A model generated the notes under the pieces. The model made no database searches and was not told where the DNA came from. It worked only from the letters and a program-made list of their open reading frames with translations. The translations under genes were made by a program, and so were the position numbers. A DNA stretch of 64,000 nt from Nitrosovibrio tenuis (lineage in GTDB: Bacteria > Pseudomonadota > Gammaproteobacteria > Burkholderiales > Nitrosomonadaceae): assembly GCF_900109785.1 (NCBI RefSeq), contig NZ_FOBH01000007.1, positions 1 through 64,000 of the forward strand, given 5' to 3'. Shown in pieces: positions 47,650 through 56,759 of the stretch (position 1 is the stretch's first letter; every line of letters starts with the position of its first letter).

Positions 47650-48941
47650 GGTGAAGTGGCGCTCATGGGAACTTCGCTGCTTTTAAGCAGTTGATCCCAT
47701 TCTTCACGCGATCGATAGCTCGGAAACGGCCCCGGCTCCAGCGGGCGGCTGGAATCCCAGACAATATCGAACTGGCCATCATCCCGGGCCTTGCCGACAC
47801 GCGCAATTTTCCACACATGGCGCGTCGCGGGATCAACCGAAACCAGCCCCTCTGGCGCAGGCAGGCTCTGGCGCAGGATGGTGCGCTGCACCTGGGCCAC
47901 ATCGCCCGAGTCCGCTTCGAGCGCCGCCTGTACCCACATTTGCAGATTGATATAAGATGCTTCCGTCGGGCCGTCGACCACGGCGTTCTGCCCGAAACGA
48001 TCTCGGAACCGTTTTACGAAAGCCTCATTCTCCGGGCCTGGAATGCTCTGAAAGTAATTTCGCGCCGCATAATGGCCCGCCATGGGAGGCATTTCCTCGG
48101 CGGACAGCCCGACCTCGGTGACGCTGAACGATAACACCGGTATCCTGTCGGAAGTGATTCCCCTCTTTTGCAGTGCTCGAAAAAACACCGCATTGTCTGT
48201 GCCGCTGATGGTATTTAGAACCATGTCCGGCCTCTGTCCGCCGATATCGGCCGCCACATCGTCCATATCCGGAAGCCCAGCGGATATATACCGCTCTCCT
48301 ACTACTGTCGCGCCATGCGCGGCCAATAAATCCTTGATGAGAATACTGACTACGCGTGAAAAACCACTGTCCGATCCAGTCAGATAGATTCGTTTGCCGC
48401 GTCCGCCATGGATATCTCGCTGGCTACGCTCCCCCGGACTACCGAGATTTACCAGCGCCCAATGGACCGCGGGCATGATCAGTTGATTGGGTACAGCGCC
48501 CCCGTACAGGATGTTCGGGGACAGTTCCATGCCCTCATACCGCAGCGCATAAAAGAGCATGTGGTGATGCTTTTCTACGACTGTTTTCACTGCCTTGCGG
48601 CAGGACGATGTCCAGCATCCAAACAGAGCCTGCACCTGTTCCTGGGTAATCAAGTGCTCTGCCTGCTGGGCGCAATAAGCCGGATCCGGCCCGCAGTCAA
48701 CCATCACGGCTTGGATTTTTCGACCCCCCACTCCTCCTGCCGCGTTGGCTTCTTCTATCGCCAGCTGGAGCGCATCCATCAACGGTTTTTCGCTTGCGGC
48801 CATGGGGCCCGACATGGCGTGCAGCACGCCGATGCGGATGCTCAGCGTTGTTTTCACGTGATGTCGCCATATCATGGCGCCTGCAATCAGCAGAACTATC
48901 AGCAGAACAAGAGGAATACGTATTCTATGGCTGGTCTTCAA
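47646..48941 (-). CDS. membrane-anchored UrtA/AmiC-type ligand-binding protein
   Basis: A 431-residue periplasmic-binding-protein fold (type I). An N-terminal hydrophobic segment (LVLLIVLLIAGAMIW) has no clear cleavage site, so it is probably a membrane anchor. The ligand domain begins IRIGVLHAMSGPMAASEKPL and has DCGPDPAYCAQQAEHLI, FGCWTSSCRKAV, NILYGGAVPNQ and GAVPNQ-type blocks that are characteristic of UrtA (urea) and AmiC (amide) binding proteins. There is no ABC permease or ATPase gene beside it; instead its stop overlaps the hybrid kinase start, so it most likely serves as the sensor module. Start is a TTG at 48941 behind AAGGAAAG. Confidence 0.85.
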   Translation of the reverse strand: MKTSHRIRIPLVLLIVLLIAGAMIWRHHVKTTLSIRIGVLHAMSGPMAASEKPLMDALQLAIEEANAAGGVGGRKIQAVMVDCGPDPAYCAQQAEHLITQEQVQALFGCWTSSCRKAVKTVVEKHHHMLFYALRYEGMELSPNILYGGAVPNQLIMPAVHWALVNLGSPGERSQRDIHGGRGKRIYLTGSDSGFSRVVSILIKDLLAAHGATVVGERYISAGLPDMDDVAADIGGQRPDMVLNTISGTDNAVFFRALQKRGITSDRIPVLSFSVTEVGLSAEEMPPMAGHYAARNYFQSIPGPENEAFVKRFRDRFGQNAVVDGPTEASYINLQMWVQAALEADSGDVAQVQRTILRQSLPAPEGLVSVDPATRHVWKIARVGKARDDGQFDIVWDSSRPLEPGPFPSYRSREEWDQLLKSSEVPMSATSP

Positions 48942-49115
48942 TGCCCGATTCTTTCCTTATCGCCTTCTCTATGCCTCATTAAATATTCATTCATGTTTTA
49001 CTCTTCAATTCTCATCATAGACACAATAGTTGCGTTATGAAACAAGGCGGCGAGGAGACCTCCTCGGAAGTTGGCAAAGGATCTCCTATTGAAACCGCTG
49101 CGCAGGAGCCGCTCA

Positions 49116-50057
49116 TCAATCGCTGAGGACGCTCACATGCGCAGCTACACTCCGTCCCAGCGCAGGCAAAGCGTAGCCGCCCTCCAGCACCGATACAATC
49201 CTGCCAGTGGCATACTTGTGGGCGGCCTCTTTGATCCTCTCAGTCACCCATGCGTAATCCTCTTCGACGAGGTTCAACGAAGCTAGTTCATCATCTTTAT
49301 GGGCGTCGAAGCCTGCGGAGACAAACATCATCTGCGGCTTGAACCGTTCCAGCGCCGGCAGCCAGAACTGGCTCACCGCTTGGCGAAATATTTCGCCGCC
49401 GCTACCCGCCGGCAGCGGAATATTAACCATGCGCTCCGAACGCCCCGCCACACCGCTGTATGGATAGAATGGGTGCTGGAATGTGGACACCATCATGACC
49501 CGTGGATCATCCCGGAAAATGTCCTCGGTGCCATTGCCGTGATGCACGTCGAAATCAATAACCGCAACTCGCTCCAGAGCGTATGCTGACATTGCATGAG
49601 CCACCCCCACAGCGATATTATTGAACAGGCAGAAACCCATGGCGCGGCCACGCTCCGCATGATGACCCGGTGGGCGAATGCTGCAAAACGCGTTTTGCAC
49701 TTCCTTTCCGATCACCAAGTCGGCCGCCAGGACTACGGCGCCCGCGGCACGATGAGCCGCTTTCAGGCTATGCCGGTTCATGGCGGTGTCGGGGTCGAGA
49801 TAGGCAATGCCCGTCGAGGAGGCATCCGGGGCCGACGCGGCGAGTGAAGCAATATATTCAGGCGCATGCACACGCTTTAATTGCTCGAACGTTGCCAGTG
49901 GGGCACTATGCCGCACCAATTTATCCATCAACCCGCAAGCGATCAGTGCACCCTCGATGGCCTCGAGCCGCGCCGGGGACTCGGGGTGATAGGAACTCAT
50001 CTCGTGCAGCAGGCAATCAGGATGCGAAATAAAAGCGGTGCGCATAGCGGTACACAT
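49116..50057 (-). CDS. histone-deacetylase-family (acetylpolyamine/acetoin-type) hydrolase
   Basis: A 313-residue arginase/deacetylase-fold zinc enzyme. Key motifs are IRPPGHHAERGRAMGFCLFNN (catalytic His pair), VIDFDVHHGNGTEDIF (zinc-binding D and H), and SAGFDAHKDDELASL (third zinc ligand D). The distal EGGYAL loop is also present. Bacterial relatives deacetylate acetylpolyamines or small amides rather than histones. The gene may begin at this position or at the ATG at 50045 (MRTAFISH, the common family start), which I slightly prefer. It is not evidently in an operon; the UrtA-like gene lies about 175 bp downstream on the same strand. Confidence 0.9.
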   Translation of the reverse strand: MCTAMRTAFISHPDCLLHEMSSYHPESPARLEAIEGALIACGLMDKLVRHSAPLATFEQLKRVHAPEYIASLAASAPDASSTGIAYLDPDTAMNRHSLKAAHRAAGAVVLAADLVIGKEVQNAFCSIRPPGHHAERGRAMGFCLFNNIAVGVAHAMSAYALERVAVIDFDVHHGNGTEDIFRDDPRVMMVSTFQHPFYPYSGVAGRSERMVNIPLPAGSGGEIFRQAVSQFWLPALERFKPQMMFVSAGFDAHKDDELASLNLVEEDYAWVTERIKEAAHKYATGRIVSVLEGGYALPALGRSVAAHVSVLSD

Positions 50058-50431
50058 ATATATGAGATTTCCTCTTGATCATCATACCTCCGTCGAGTCA
50101 GGGCCGACAGCTCGAGCCGGCGGGCTCCTCAGGAAATCAACACCTTGTTTATGCCATCGGCATATCGTTGCAGTTCATCCGCTCCGTTGCTCCGCCTTCA
50201 TTTCTGCCGGCGCAAATTGAACCACGGTCCCGTCCGTGATAATCTCACGAAAAAGAACCCTCCAGACAAGATGTGGAGCAGGCCCTTCCAGAACAAGGTG
50301 GGGGCACGGGAGCGCAATGCAACGCCCCAGGTGCCCAGATGCCCAGGAACGCGGCCGCGGGCGTTCAACGTTGCCCGATCCTGCCTCACGGATGGTTTGT
50401 CCAGAGGTTCACTAAATAAGATACTTATTCG
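50058..50431. other. intergenic with one hairpin
   Basis: About 375 bp between divergent genes. An inverted repeat GGGCAC/GTGCCC with an inner GGGAGCG/CGCCCC lies near 50301-50338. It could act in leader or termination control of either gene, but no T-run follows. The ribosome site of the gene at 50432 is not apparent. Confidence 0.35.
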
Positions 50432-52411
50432 ATGTCACTTTTCCGGCAACTCTGGCTAACGGTCATACTCATTACGCTGGCGAGTTTTTTAGGCAGCTTT
50501 ACCGTAAGCATACTCAGCATGCGAAGCTATCTCGAACAGCAGCTTCATCGAAAAAACGTCGATAGCGCCAGCTCCCTGGCCACCTCCATATCTCAGCTCA
50601 GCAAAGATCCCGTTACCATTGGCGTACAGATCGCCGCGCTATTCGATAGCGGTCAGTACGAAAGAATTTCGATCACCGCCCCGGACGGCAAAGTTATCGC
50701 GGAACGCGTGCGGGAGCTCATAGACACCACCGTGCCTGAATGGTTTAGCGATATTTTTCCAATAAGCGTGGAAGCAGGCCACGCACAGATATCGGACAAC
50801 CGGATGCATTTTGGTGTCATCAAGGTGGTGAGCAACGACCGTATGGCTCAGCAGGTGCTTTGGGATCAAACCGGAAAATTGATCATCTGGTATTTGGTGG
50901 CGAGTATCGTCAGTGGACTCGTCGGCGTGCTGATACTGCGTGGCATCAAGCGACCCCTGGCTACCATGGTAGATCAGGCGGAAGCGATCACCGAACGGCA
51001 TTTTCTTACCATTTCGGAACCCCGCATACCTGAACTGCGCAGTATTGCGCGCGCCACCAATGATATGGTCAGGCGATTGCACAACAGAGCTATCGAAGAA
51101 ACCCTGCAACTGGAAGCCCTGAACAAGCGAATGAATCATGATCCAGTAACCGGTTTGGCAAATCGCGGTCATTTCATGAACCGGTTGCACGAGGCTGTGG
51201 ATGGGGGAGACACCGTGCACAGTGACACAGGAGGCGCAATAGGAGAAAAGCCGGCAGAGGAAACGCCGATGGATAAGGGCTTTCTCGTCCTCATGCGTAT
51301 CGGTAATCTGGAAGAAATCAACGAGAAACTGGGCCGAAGTTCCACAAACGGCCTGCTTCGCCAGGTCGGCGCGATCATGGACAGCATTTCGACAGGCATG
51401 CCCAACCGGGTGATCGGCCGCCTGAACGGGTCGGATTTTGCGCTGATCATTCCCCATATCAACGACGCGGCTCAGTTGCTGAATAGCTTCAGCGCCGAGC
51501 TCATCGCCCTGTTATCCCAAACCGGTGTTGACTCGGTTGGCTTTTACCATATCGGGGCCGTTCGATACCGGCGCGGAGACAGACCGGCCGAGATTCTGAC
51601 CGGTGCTGATACTGCGCTGGCGACCGCGCAGGGGAAAGGCGCCCATACCTGGCATATCATCGATGCATCTTACGCTTCAACCCAGCTCGCGGCAGGGAGC
51701 ATCGGCGACTGGCGCCACATCTTCAGCGATGCCGTGAGCGAAGATCGTTTCAAGCTGGTTCTCTACCCCGTGGTTGACGCTGCCGGTGCGTTGCTGCATC
51801 AGGAAGCAGTCGTACGCATGCAAGCCGTGCGAAATGGGGGATGGCTGGCTGCAAATGATTTCATTCCCATCGCCGCTCGCCTTAATCTTACAGGGCCTCT
51901 TGATCTAACCGTCGTCCGGCACGCCCTGGAATACTTGCAATCGTCTGCCGGTGAACTTGCGATCAATATCTCTGCTGAAACCATCTCAGACTGGAATTTT
52001 CGCAATAAATTGGAAGAATTATTGCGCCAACAGCCCGATTTATGCAGCCGACTGTGGATTGAAGTGCCGGAGTATGGCGTTTTTCGCAGATTTGAAGCCT
52101 TCCGCGACTTTTGCCACACTTTCAGGGCGCTGGGCTGCCGCATTGGGGTTGAGCATTTCGGCCATCATTCCACCGAACTTCAGAAGCTGGCCGATATGGG
52201 CCTGCACTATCTCAAGGTGGATGCCAGCTTCGTCCACGGCATCAATCAGAACAAGAATAATCAAAAGCTTCTGAAAGCCTTGTGCAACCTCTCTCACACG
52301 CTCGGCATCGTTGTGATTGCCCTTGGCATGCAGACCGAAGCAGAATGCAAGGCGCTGATAAAGCTTGGCTTCGATGGCGTTACCGGGCCCGGAGTGAAAG
52401 ACGCTTCCTAA
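50432..52411 (+). CDS. LapD-like c-di-GMP receptor with degenerate GGDEF and EAL domains
   Basis: A 659-residue inner-membrane protein. TM1 is near 8-30, the periplasmic LapD/MoxY-type domain about 32-145, TM2 about 150-172, then HAMP to 225. The GGDEF-like domain reads NGSDF (near 333) and the EAL-like domain reads EAV (near 457), with the usual DDFG replaced by EHFGHH and AEGVE by ALGMQ. Both active sites are therefore lost, as in LapD, which binds c-di-GMP on its EAL domain and controls a periplasmic protease (LapG) that releases a surface adhesin. No lapG or adhesin gene is visible in the window. Confidence 0.88.
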   Translation: MSLFRQLWLTVILITLASFLGSFTVSILSMRSYLEQQLHRKNVDSASSLATSISQLSKDPVTIGVQIAALFDSGQYERISITAPDGKVIAERVRELIDTTVPEWFSDIFPISVEAGHAQISDNRMHFGVIKVVSNDRMAQQVLWDQTGKLIIWYLVASIVSGLVGVLILRGIKRPLATMVDQAEAITERHFLTISEPRIPELRSIARATNDMVRRLHNRAIEETLQLEALNKRMNHDPVTGLANRGHFMNRLHEAVDGGDTVHSDTGGAIGEKPAEETPMDKGFLVLMRIGNLEEINEKLGRSSTNGLLRQVGAIMDSISTGMPNRVIGRLNGSDFALIIPHINDAAQLLNSFSAELIALLSQTGVDSVGFYHIGAVRYRRGDRPAEILTGADTALATAQGKGAHTWHIIDASYASTQLAAGSIGDWRHIFSDAVSEDRFKLVLYPVVDAAGALLHQEAVVRMQAVRNGGWLAANDFIPIAARLNLTGPLDLTVVRHALEYLQSSAGELAINISAETISDWNFRNKLEELLRQQPDLCSRLWIEVPEYGVFRRFEAFRDFCHTFRALGCRIGVEHFGHHSTELQKLADMGLHYLKVDASFVHGINQNKNNQKLLKALCNLSHTLGIVVIALGMQTEAECKALIKLGFDGVTGPGVKDAS

Positions 52412-52706
52412 AACCGCGATCACGTCCTTATATCGCAACTATCGCACCCGGGTGGGGTAGCGCACCTGCACATTACATCCCGGCACATGGTTCGGCACGG
52501 TAGAGCTCCATCGTACTGCCCGCCCTTCCCAGCCGTGCCATCCCGCTAGACATTGCCAGCCACATCAATCATTGCCAGCATAATATTTGCAATGCACGAA
52601 CGTTAAAGCTATAACTCTCTCAAGAGAGCCACGCTTTTCGTAACGGATCCTTTTTCATAACGGACCCCTAACAGACCTTTTCTAATAATAATACCCAAGG
52701 TAGCTC

Positions 52707-54854
52707 ATGACCTCTTCGCATACATGGAATTTTTTCCGCGCAGGCGGGTTCGACCAGGTGCAAATCGATAATGGTGCGGATTTGCTCGCGCTGAAAGAAC
52801 TGGATCAGAAACTTTGGGTTGCGCTGAGCTGTCCGACGCGTGGCATTGAATTCGATACCCATACACTCGATTTGATCGACCAGGACCGGGATGCGCACGT
52901 TCATGCGAATGAAATACTCGGTGCCATTGCCTGGGCGGGCCGTCTGCTGAAAAATCCGGATCTGCTGGTAAACGGTTCGGATCACCTGGCTCTGGCCGAT
53001 ATCGACGATAGTACCGAAGAAGGCCAGCATGTGCTGGCTTCGGCCCAGTACATCCTGAAAAGCCTGGGCAAATCCCATGCGGCAGAGATTTCCCTTGCGG
53101 ACATGGCCGATATCGACAAGTTTGTCGCTGGTCTGGAATTCAACGGGGATGGCGTGATTCATCCCAGCCAGGTTGGGGACGCAAGCCTGCGCGCAACAAT
53201 TGAAGACATCATCAAGTGTCGAGGCTCAGTCTTGGATGCGGGTGGAGAAGCAGGCATCAATCAGGAAATCAGCGATGCTTTTTTCTCGGAGGTCGCAGCC
53301 TATTCGGATTGGCTCGTCAGAGGTGATGATGACGCACACGTTCAGTTTCTGGACGAGAAGACACAGGCAGCCGCCGATGCCTTTCACGCCGTTAAAGACA
53401 AGGTCAACGACTACTTCACCCGGTGCCAGCTTGCCGCCTATGATGCGCGCGCCGCTGCGCCATTAAGCCGCTCTACAGAGGACTATGAGCATATCGCGGC
53501 ACAAAACCTGTCGGCCCAAAATCCGGATATCGCCAATTTCCCTCTGGCAACGGTGGAACCCAATAAGCCGCTGCCATTGCATACCGGCATTAATCCCGCG
53601 TGGCAAAGCCAGATTGAGGCCCTGCGCGAACAAGTCATTGTGCCGGTATTCGGCGAGAAAGAAGTACTGCTTCCTTCGGAGTGGGTTGAGCTTCGAGCTA
53701 AATTTGCAGCGTTTGAAGCATGGCAGGCCGCCAAACCCGCCTGCAGCGCCGAAAAGCTTGGTAACGCGCGTCTGCGCGAGATAGCCCGAAGCGGGCATAA
53801 GGAGGCGATCGACCGCTTGATCAGCCAGGACAAGGCAGTGGAGAACGAAGTCAAGGCAATCCGGTCGGTGGAACAACTGCTGCGCTATCACCGCGACTTG
53901 TTCAAACTGGTCAATAATTTTGTATCGTTCCGCAGCTTTTATACTCGAAGGGACAAAGCGCTGTTTCAGCTTGGAACGCTGTACCTGGATAGCCGCAGTT
54001 GTGACCTGTGCGTCAGGGTTGATGACATCGCCAAACATGCCGAGTTCGCCAATATGAGTGGCCTGTATCTGGCCTATTGCGAATGCGTACGCAAGGGCGG
54101 CGCCGAAAAGATGAGCATTGCCGCCGCCTTTACCGATGGCGATTCTGATTTCCTTATGGTTGGCCGTAATGGCATTTTCTACGACCGCAAAGGCCAGGAT
54201 TGGGATGCCACTATCGTGCGCATTCTCGACCATCCGATCAGCATCCGCCAGGCGTTTTGGTCACCCTACAAAAAACTGATCAAGTTCATCAACGAGCAAC
54301 TGGAGAAGTTGGCCGCTGCGCGCGCCGCAGCGGCGGATGAGAAACTGCTCAAGGCGGCTGCGGAGAGCGTCAAGCCGGTAGCGGAAGGAGCGCCTCCGCC
54401 GACGGCGCCCAAGCCGCCTTTCGACGTGGGCAAGTTTGCAGGGATTTTCGCAGCAATCGGGTTGGCGCTCGGGGCTATCGGCGGTGTTTTTGCTTCAATT
54501 GTCAGCGGACTACTGGGATTGAGAATCTGGGAAATACCTCTGGCAATAATCGGATTGATGCTGCTCATTTCCGGACCCGCCATGATCGTTGCCTGGTTCA
54601 AGCTGAAGAAACGAACCCTCGGTCCCATACTGGATGCAAACGGCTGGGCAATCAATGCGCGAGCCCGGATAAATATCCCATTTGGGAAGACCTTGACCCA
54701 AGTGGCATATTTGCCCGAAGGCTCGCATCGCTCGCAGGTCGATCCGTATGCGGACCAAAAACCGGTATGGCCCTATTATGTGTTGGTTGCGGGCATCGTT
54801 GCGGCATTGATCGCCCTGTGGTACATGGGAATTTTTGGGGAACGCCCAAGCTGA
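52707..54854 (+). CDS. membrane protein with an EF-hand calcium motif, function unknown
   Basis: A 715-residue protein. A canonical EF-hand loop DQDRDAHVHANE starts at D58 (Asp at positions 1, 3 and 5 and Glu at 12), and a second, degenerate one (FNGDGVIHPSQ) lies near residue 145. The region 1-540 is soluble, mainly helical, with a DSRSCDLCVRVDD cysteine pair (near 435). A charged coiled coil and a proline-rich linker (540-570) precede two membrane helices (about 572-600 and 603-628), a short domain and a final helix (690-711). Genes of this layout occur as hypotheticals; I cannot name a family. The aldolase gene follows after 27 bp. Confidence 0.75.
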   Translation: MTSSHTWNFFRAGGFDQVQIDNGADLLALKELDQKLWVALSCPTRGIEFDTHTLDLIDQDRDAHVHANEILGAIAWAGRLLKNPDLLVNGSDHLALADIDDSTEEGQHVLASAQYILKSLGKSHAAEISLADMADIDKFVAGLEFNGDGVIHPSQVGDASLRATIEDIIKCRGSVLDAGGEAGINQEISDAFFSEVAAYSDWLVRGDDDAHVQFLDEKTQAAADAFHAVKDKVNDYFTRCQLAAYDARAAAPLSRSTEDYEHIAAQNLSAQNPDIANFPLATVEPNKPLPLHTGINPAWQSQIEALREQVIVPVFGEKEVLLPSEWVELRAKFAAFEAWQAAKPACSAEKLGNARLREIARSGHKEAIDRLISQDKAVENEVKAIRSVEQLLRYHRDLFKLVNNFVSFRSFYTRRDKALFQLGTLYLDSRSCDLCVRVDDIAKHAEFANMSGLYLAYCECVRKGGAEKMSIAAAFTDGDSDFLMVGRNGIFYDRKGQDWDATIVRILDHPISIRQAFWSPYKKLIKFINEQLEKLAAARAAAADEKLLKAAAESVKPVAEGAPPPTAPKPPFDVGKFAGIFAAIGLALGAIGGVFASIVSGLLGLRIWEIPLAIIGLMLLISGPAMIVAWFKLKKRTLGPILDANGWAINARARINIPFGKTLTQVAYLPEGSHRSQVDPYADQKPVWPYYVLVAGIVAALIALWYMGIFGERPS

Positions 54855-54881
54855 AGGATCGAACGTCCCGGGAGCGAAGCG

Positions 54882-55916
54882 ATGGATATTGACGAACTCA
54901 AATCAGTGGCAAGAGCCATTGTCGCGAAACAGAAGGGCATTCTCGCGGCGGATGAAAGCAACCCGACGATCAAGAAACGGTTCGATTCGGTCGGGGTGGA
55001 ATCGACCGAGGAAAATCGCCGGCAATACCGAGAACTGCTCTTTACCACCCCAGGCATAGAACGCTATATCAGTGGCGTCATTTTGTTCGATGAAACGCTG
55101 CGCCAGAGTTCGAGCAACGGCATCCCTTTCGCCAAACTGCTATCGAATCGGGGCATCATCCCCGGCATCAAGGTGGACAAAGGCTCAAAGGCTTTGGCGC
55201 TGTACCCCCGCGATAAAATCACCGAAGGGCTGGATGGATTGCGCGATCGTCTCACCGAATACAAACAGCTTGGCGCCAAGTTTGCGAAGTGGCGGGGAGT
55301 AATTGATATTGACGAGCATGACGTGCCGTCGCCCTATGCGATCCGTGCTAATGCCCACGCCCTGGCACGCTACGCCGCCCTCTGCCAGGAAGTCGGCCTG
55401 GTGCCCATCGTTGAACCGGAAGTGCTCATGGATGGCGCTCACAAAATTGACCGGTGTGAAGTGGTCACCTCGCAAGTGCTTGAGCAGGTATTTGTGGAGC
55501 TCGATGCTCACCGCGTGGCGTTCGAGGGGATGCTGCTCAAACCGAATATGGTGATCGCGGGAAAAAAATGTCCACATCAGGCCGATACGCAACAAGTTGC
55601 CGAGGCTACTGTTCGCTGCCTCACTCGCTACGTGCCTGCGGCGGTACCGGGGATTGTGTTTCTGTCCGGGGGCCAAGGTCCGGAAGAAGCAACTGACCAT
55701 CTGAATGCCATGAATACCATGGGTGCGCATCCATGGGAGCTCAGTTTCTCCTACGGGCGTGCGCTCCAGGAACCGGTTCTGGCCGCGTGGAAAGGTCAAA
55801 AAACCAATATTGCGGCAGCACAGCAAGCGTTTCTCAAGCGCTGCCGGTTAAACGGCCTGGCCCGCGAAGGCGCGTATAGCCGCGTGATGGAAACAGCTGA
55901 AGCGGCTGCCTTGTAG
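54882..55916 (+). CDS. fructose-bisphosphate aldolase, class I
   Basis: A 344-residue Schiff-base aldolase of the eukaryote-like class I type. The blocks AKQKGILAADES, RRQYRELLFTTPGIE, GVILFDETLRQ, GIIPGIKVDKG and FAKWRGVIDI are diagnostic. The catalytic lysine is in GMLLKPNMVIAG, and FLSGGQGPEEATDHLNAMN forms the phosphate-binding end. It cleaves or forms fructose 1,6-bisphosphate and may also serve sedoheptulose bisphosphate in carbon fixation. The gene starts 27 bp after the EF-hand protein gene and could be co-transcribed. It is convergent with the truncated crcB, with only a few bases between stops. Confidence 0.95.
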   Translation: MDIDELKSVARAIVAKQKGILAADESNPTIKKRFDSVGVESTEENRRQYRELLFTTPGIERYISGVILFDETLRQSSSNGIPFAKLLSNRGIIPGIKVDKGSKALALYPRDKITEGLDGLRDRLTEYKQLGAKFAKWRGVIDIDEHDVPSPYAIRANAHALARYAALCQEVGLVPIVEPEVLMDGAHKIDRCEVVTSQVLEQVFVELDAHRVAFEGMLLKPNMVIAGKKCPHQADTQQVAEATVRCLTRYVPAAVPGIVFLSGGQGPEEATDHLNAMNTMGAHPWELSFSYGRALQEPVLAAWKGQKTNIAAAQQAFLKRCRLNGLAREGAYSRVMETAEAAAL

Positions 55917-55920
55917 GCGT

Positions 55921-56319
55921 TCAACCTGAATCCGACAGTTGAACAGGGTGGAGTGTATGTTTTTGAAGTGGAGCGCAAGGCGAGATGTTAAAAATAATGA
56001 CGGAAGCCCAGCCGTATTGCTCACGCACCAGCAATGTCACGGTTTCAGCAAAAGTCGAAAATGTCGTCAGCCCGCCGATAAGCCCGTGATAGCGAACAGC
56101 CGCTTCCGGCGAAAGCACAGTATTGTGATGAAAATACTCGACCGCCATACCGACGAGATAACCTCCCGCCAGATTATCCATTAATGTCCAGAGGAAGAGT
56201 CGGAATACGGGATTCAAGGTCATGCCGAACCACCAGCGCAGCCATGTACCCAACGCTGCGCCTGCCGCAACGGCCGTTATTGCCGTACCGGAGAGCAATA
56301 TGGAAGGCCTATATCTCAA
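55921..56319 (-). CDS. crcB: fluoride channel CrcB/FluC, C-terminally truncated
   Basis: The first 103 residues or so are a recognisable Fluc subunit: AAGAALGTWLRWWFGM (TM1), the WTLMDNLAGGYLVG segment with the conserved Asn of TM2, and GLIGGLTTFSTFAETVTLLV (TM3, F-box phenylalanines). After YGWASVIIFN the family would continue into TM4 (a glycine-rich AGSLLLT-type helix of about 25 residues). Here the sequence turns into SPCAPLQKHTLHPVQLSDSG and stops, with no membrane helix in any frame nearby. The channel is therefore probably not functional as read. The start is uncertain: only TTG codons are available at 56319 or 56298, and its 5' end overlaps the divergent DUF190 gene. Confidence 0.75.
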   Translation of the reverse strand: MRYRPSILLSGTAITAVAAGAALGTWLRWWFGMTLNPVFRLFLWTLMDNLAGGYLVGMAVEYFHHNTVLSPEAAVRYHGLIGGLTTFSTFAETVTLLVREQYGWASVIIFNISPCAPLQKHTLHPVQLSDSG

Positions 56320-56662
56320 GTTTTATGTAAGCGAATTCCGCGAACATAATGGAATCCTGTTATTCGAATGGCTCCTGGAGCGTGCCAAGAAATGCGGCTT
56401 TCACGGCGGCACGGCAATGCGTGCGGTAGCCGGTTTTGGACGACACGGCATATTGCATGAGGAAACTTTTCTTGAACTCGCGGCGGACCTGCCTGTGGAG
56501 GTCAGCTTTGTCCTGAGCAAGGACGAGGCAAAACTGTTCCTCGACTTATTGCAGGCGGAAAATATTGACCTGTTTTACGTACAATTCCCGGTCGAATACG
56601 GATTTTTGCCCGCCAACCATATTGACGACTGGCGCGCAGGCGAAAAACCGCCCAGCCTGTAG
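56300..56662 (+). CDS. DUF190 protein (PII-like, crcB-associated)
   Basis: A 120-residue protein from the ATG at 56300 (GGAG at 56290-56293 upstream). It opens MEGLYLKFYVSEFREHNG, typical of DUF190, and continues with WLLERAKKCGFHGGTAMRAVAGFG and VEVSFVLSKDEAKLFLDLL. DUF190 proteins adopt a PII-like trimer fold and commonly accompany crcB on the same strand. Here they are divergent with overlapping 5' ends, an unusual geometry. A small-ligand or ion-sensing role is inferred; I see no riboswitch sequence in the shared start region. Confidence 0.85.
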   Translation: MEGLYLKFYVSEFREHNGILLFEWLLERAKKCGFHGGTAMRAVAGFGRHGILHEETFLELAADLPVEVSFVLSKDEAKLFLDLLQAENIDLFYVQFPVEYGFLPANHIDDWRAGEKPPSL

Positions 56663-56759
56663 CCCAGCCTTCAGGGGGCAGTCCAAGCGCGTTGCGCCGT
56701 ATGCAGCTGAGACGACCCCGATCAATCTCTTTGCTGCACATTGATTTGCGGGTTATGCT

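Noticed and set aside
50639-51457. 272-codon minus-strand frame opposite the LapD-like gene
   Set aside because: Antisense shadow without protein features.
56281-56340. Fluoride riboswitch for crcB/DUF190
   Set aside because: The 5' ends of the two genes overlap, leaving no room, and the aptamer core was not seen.
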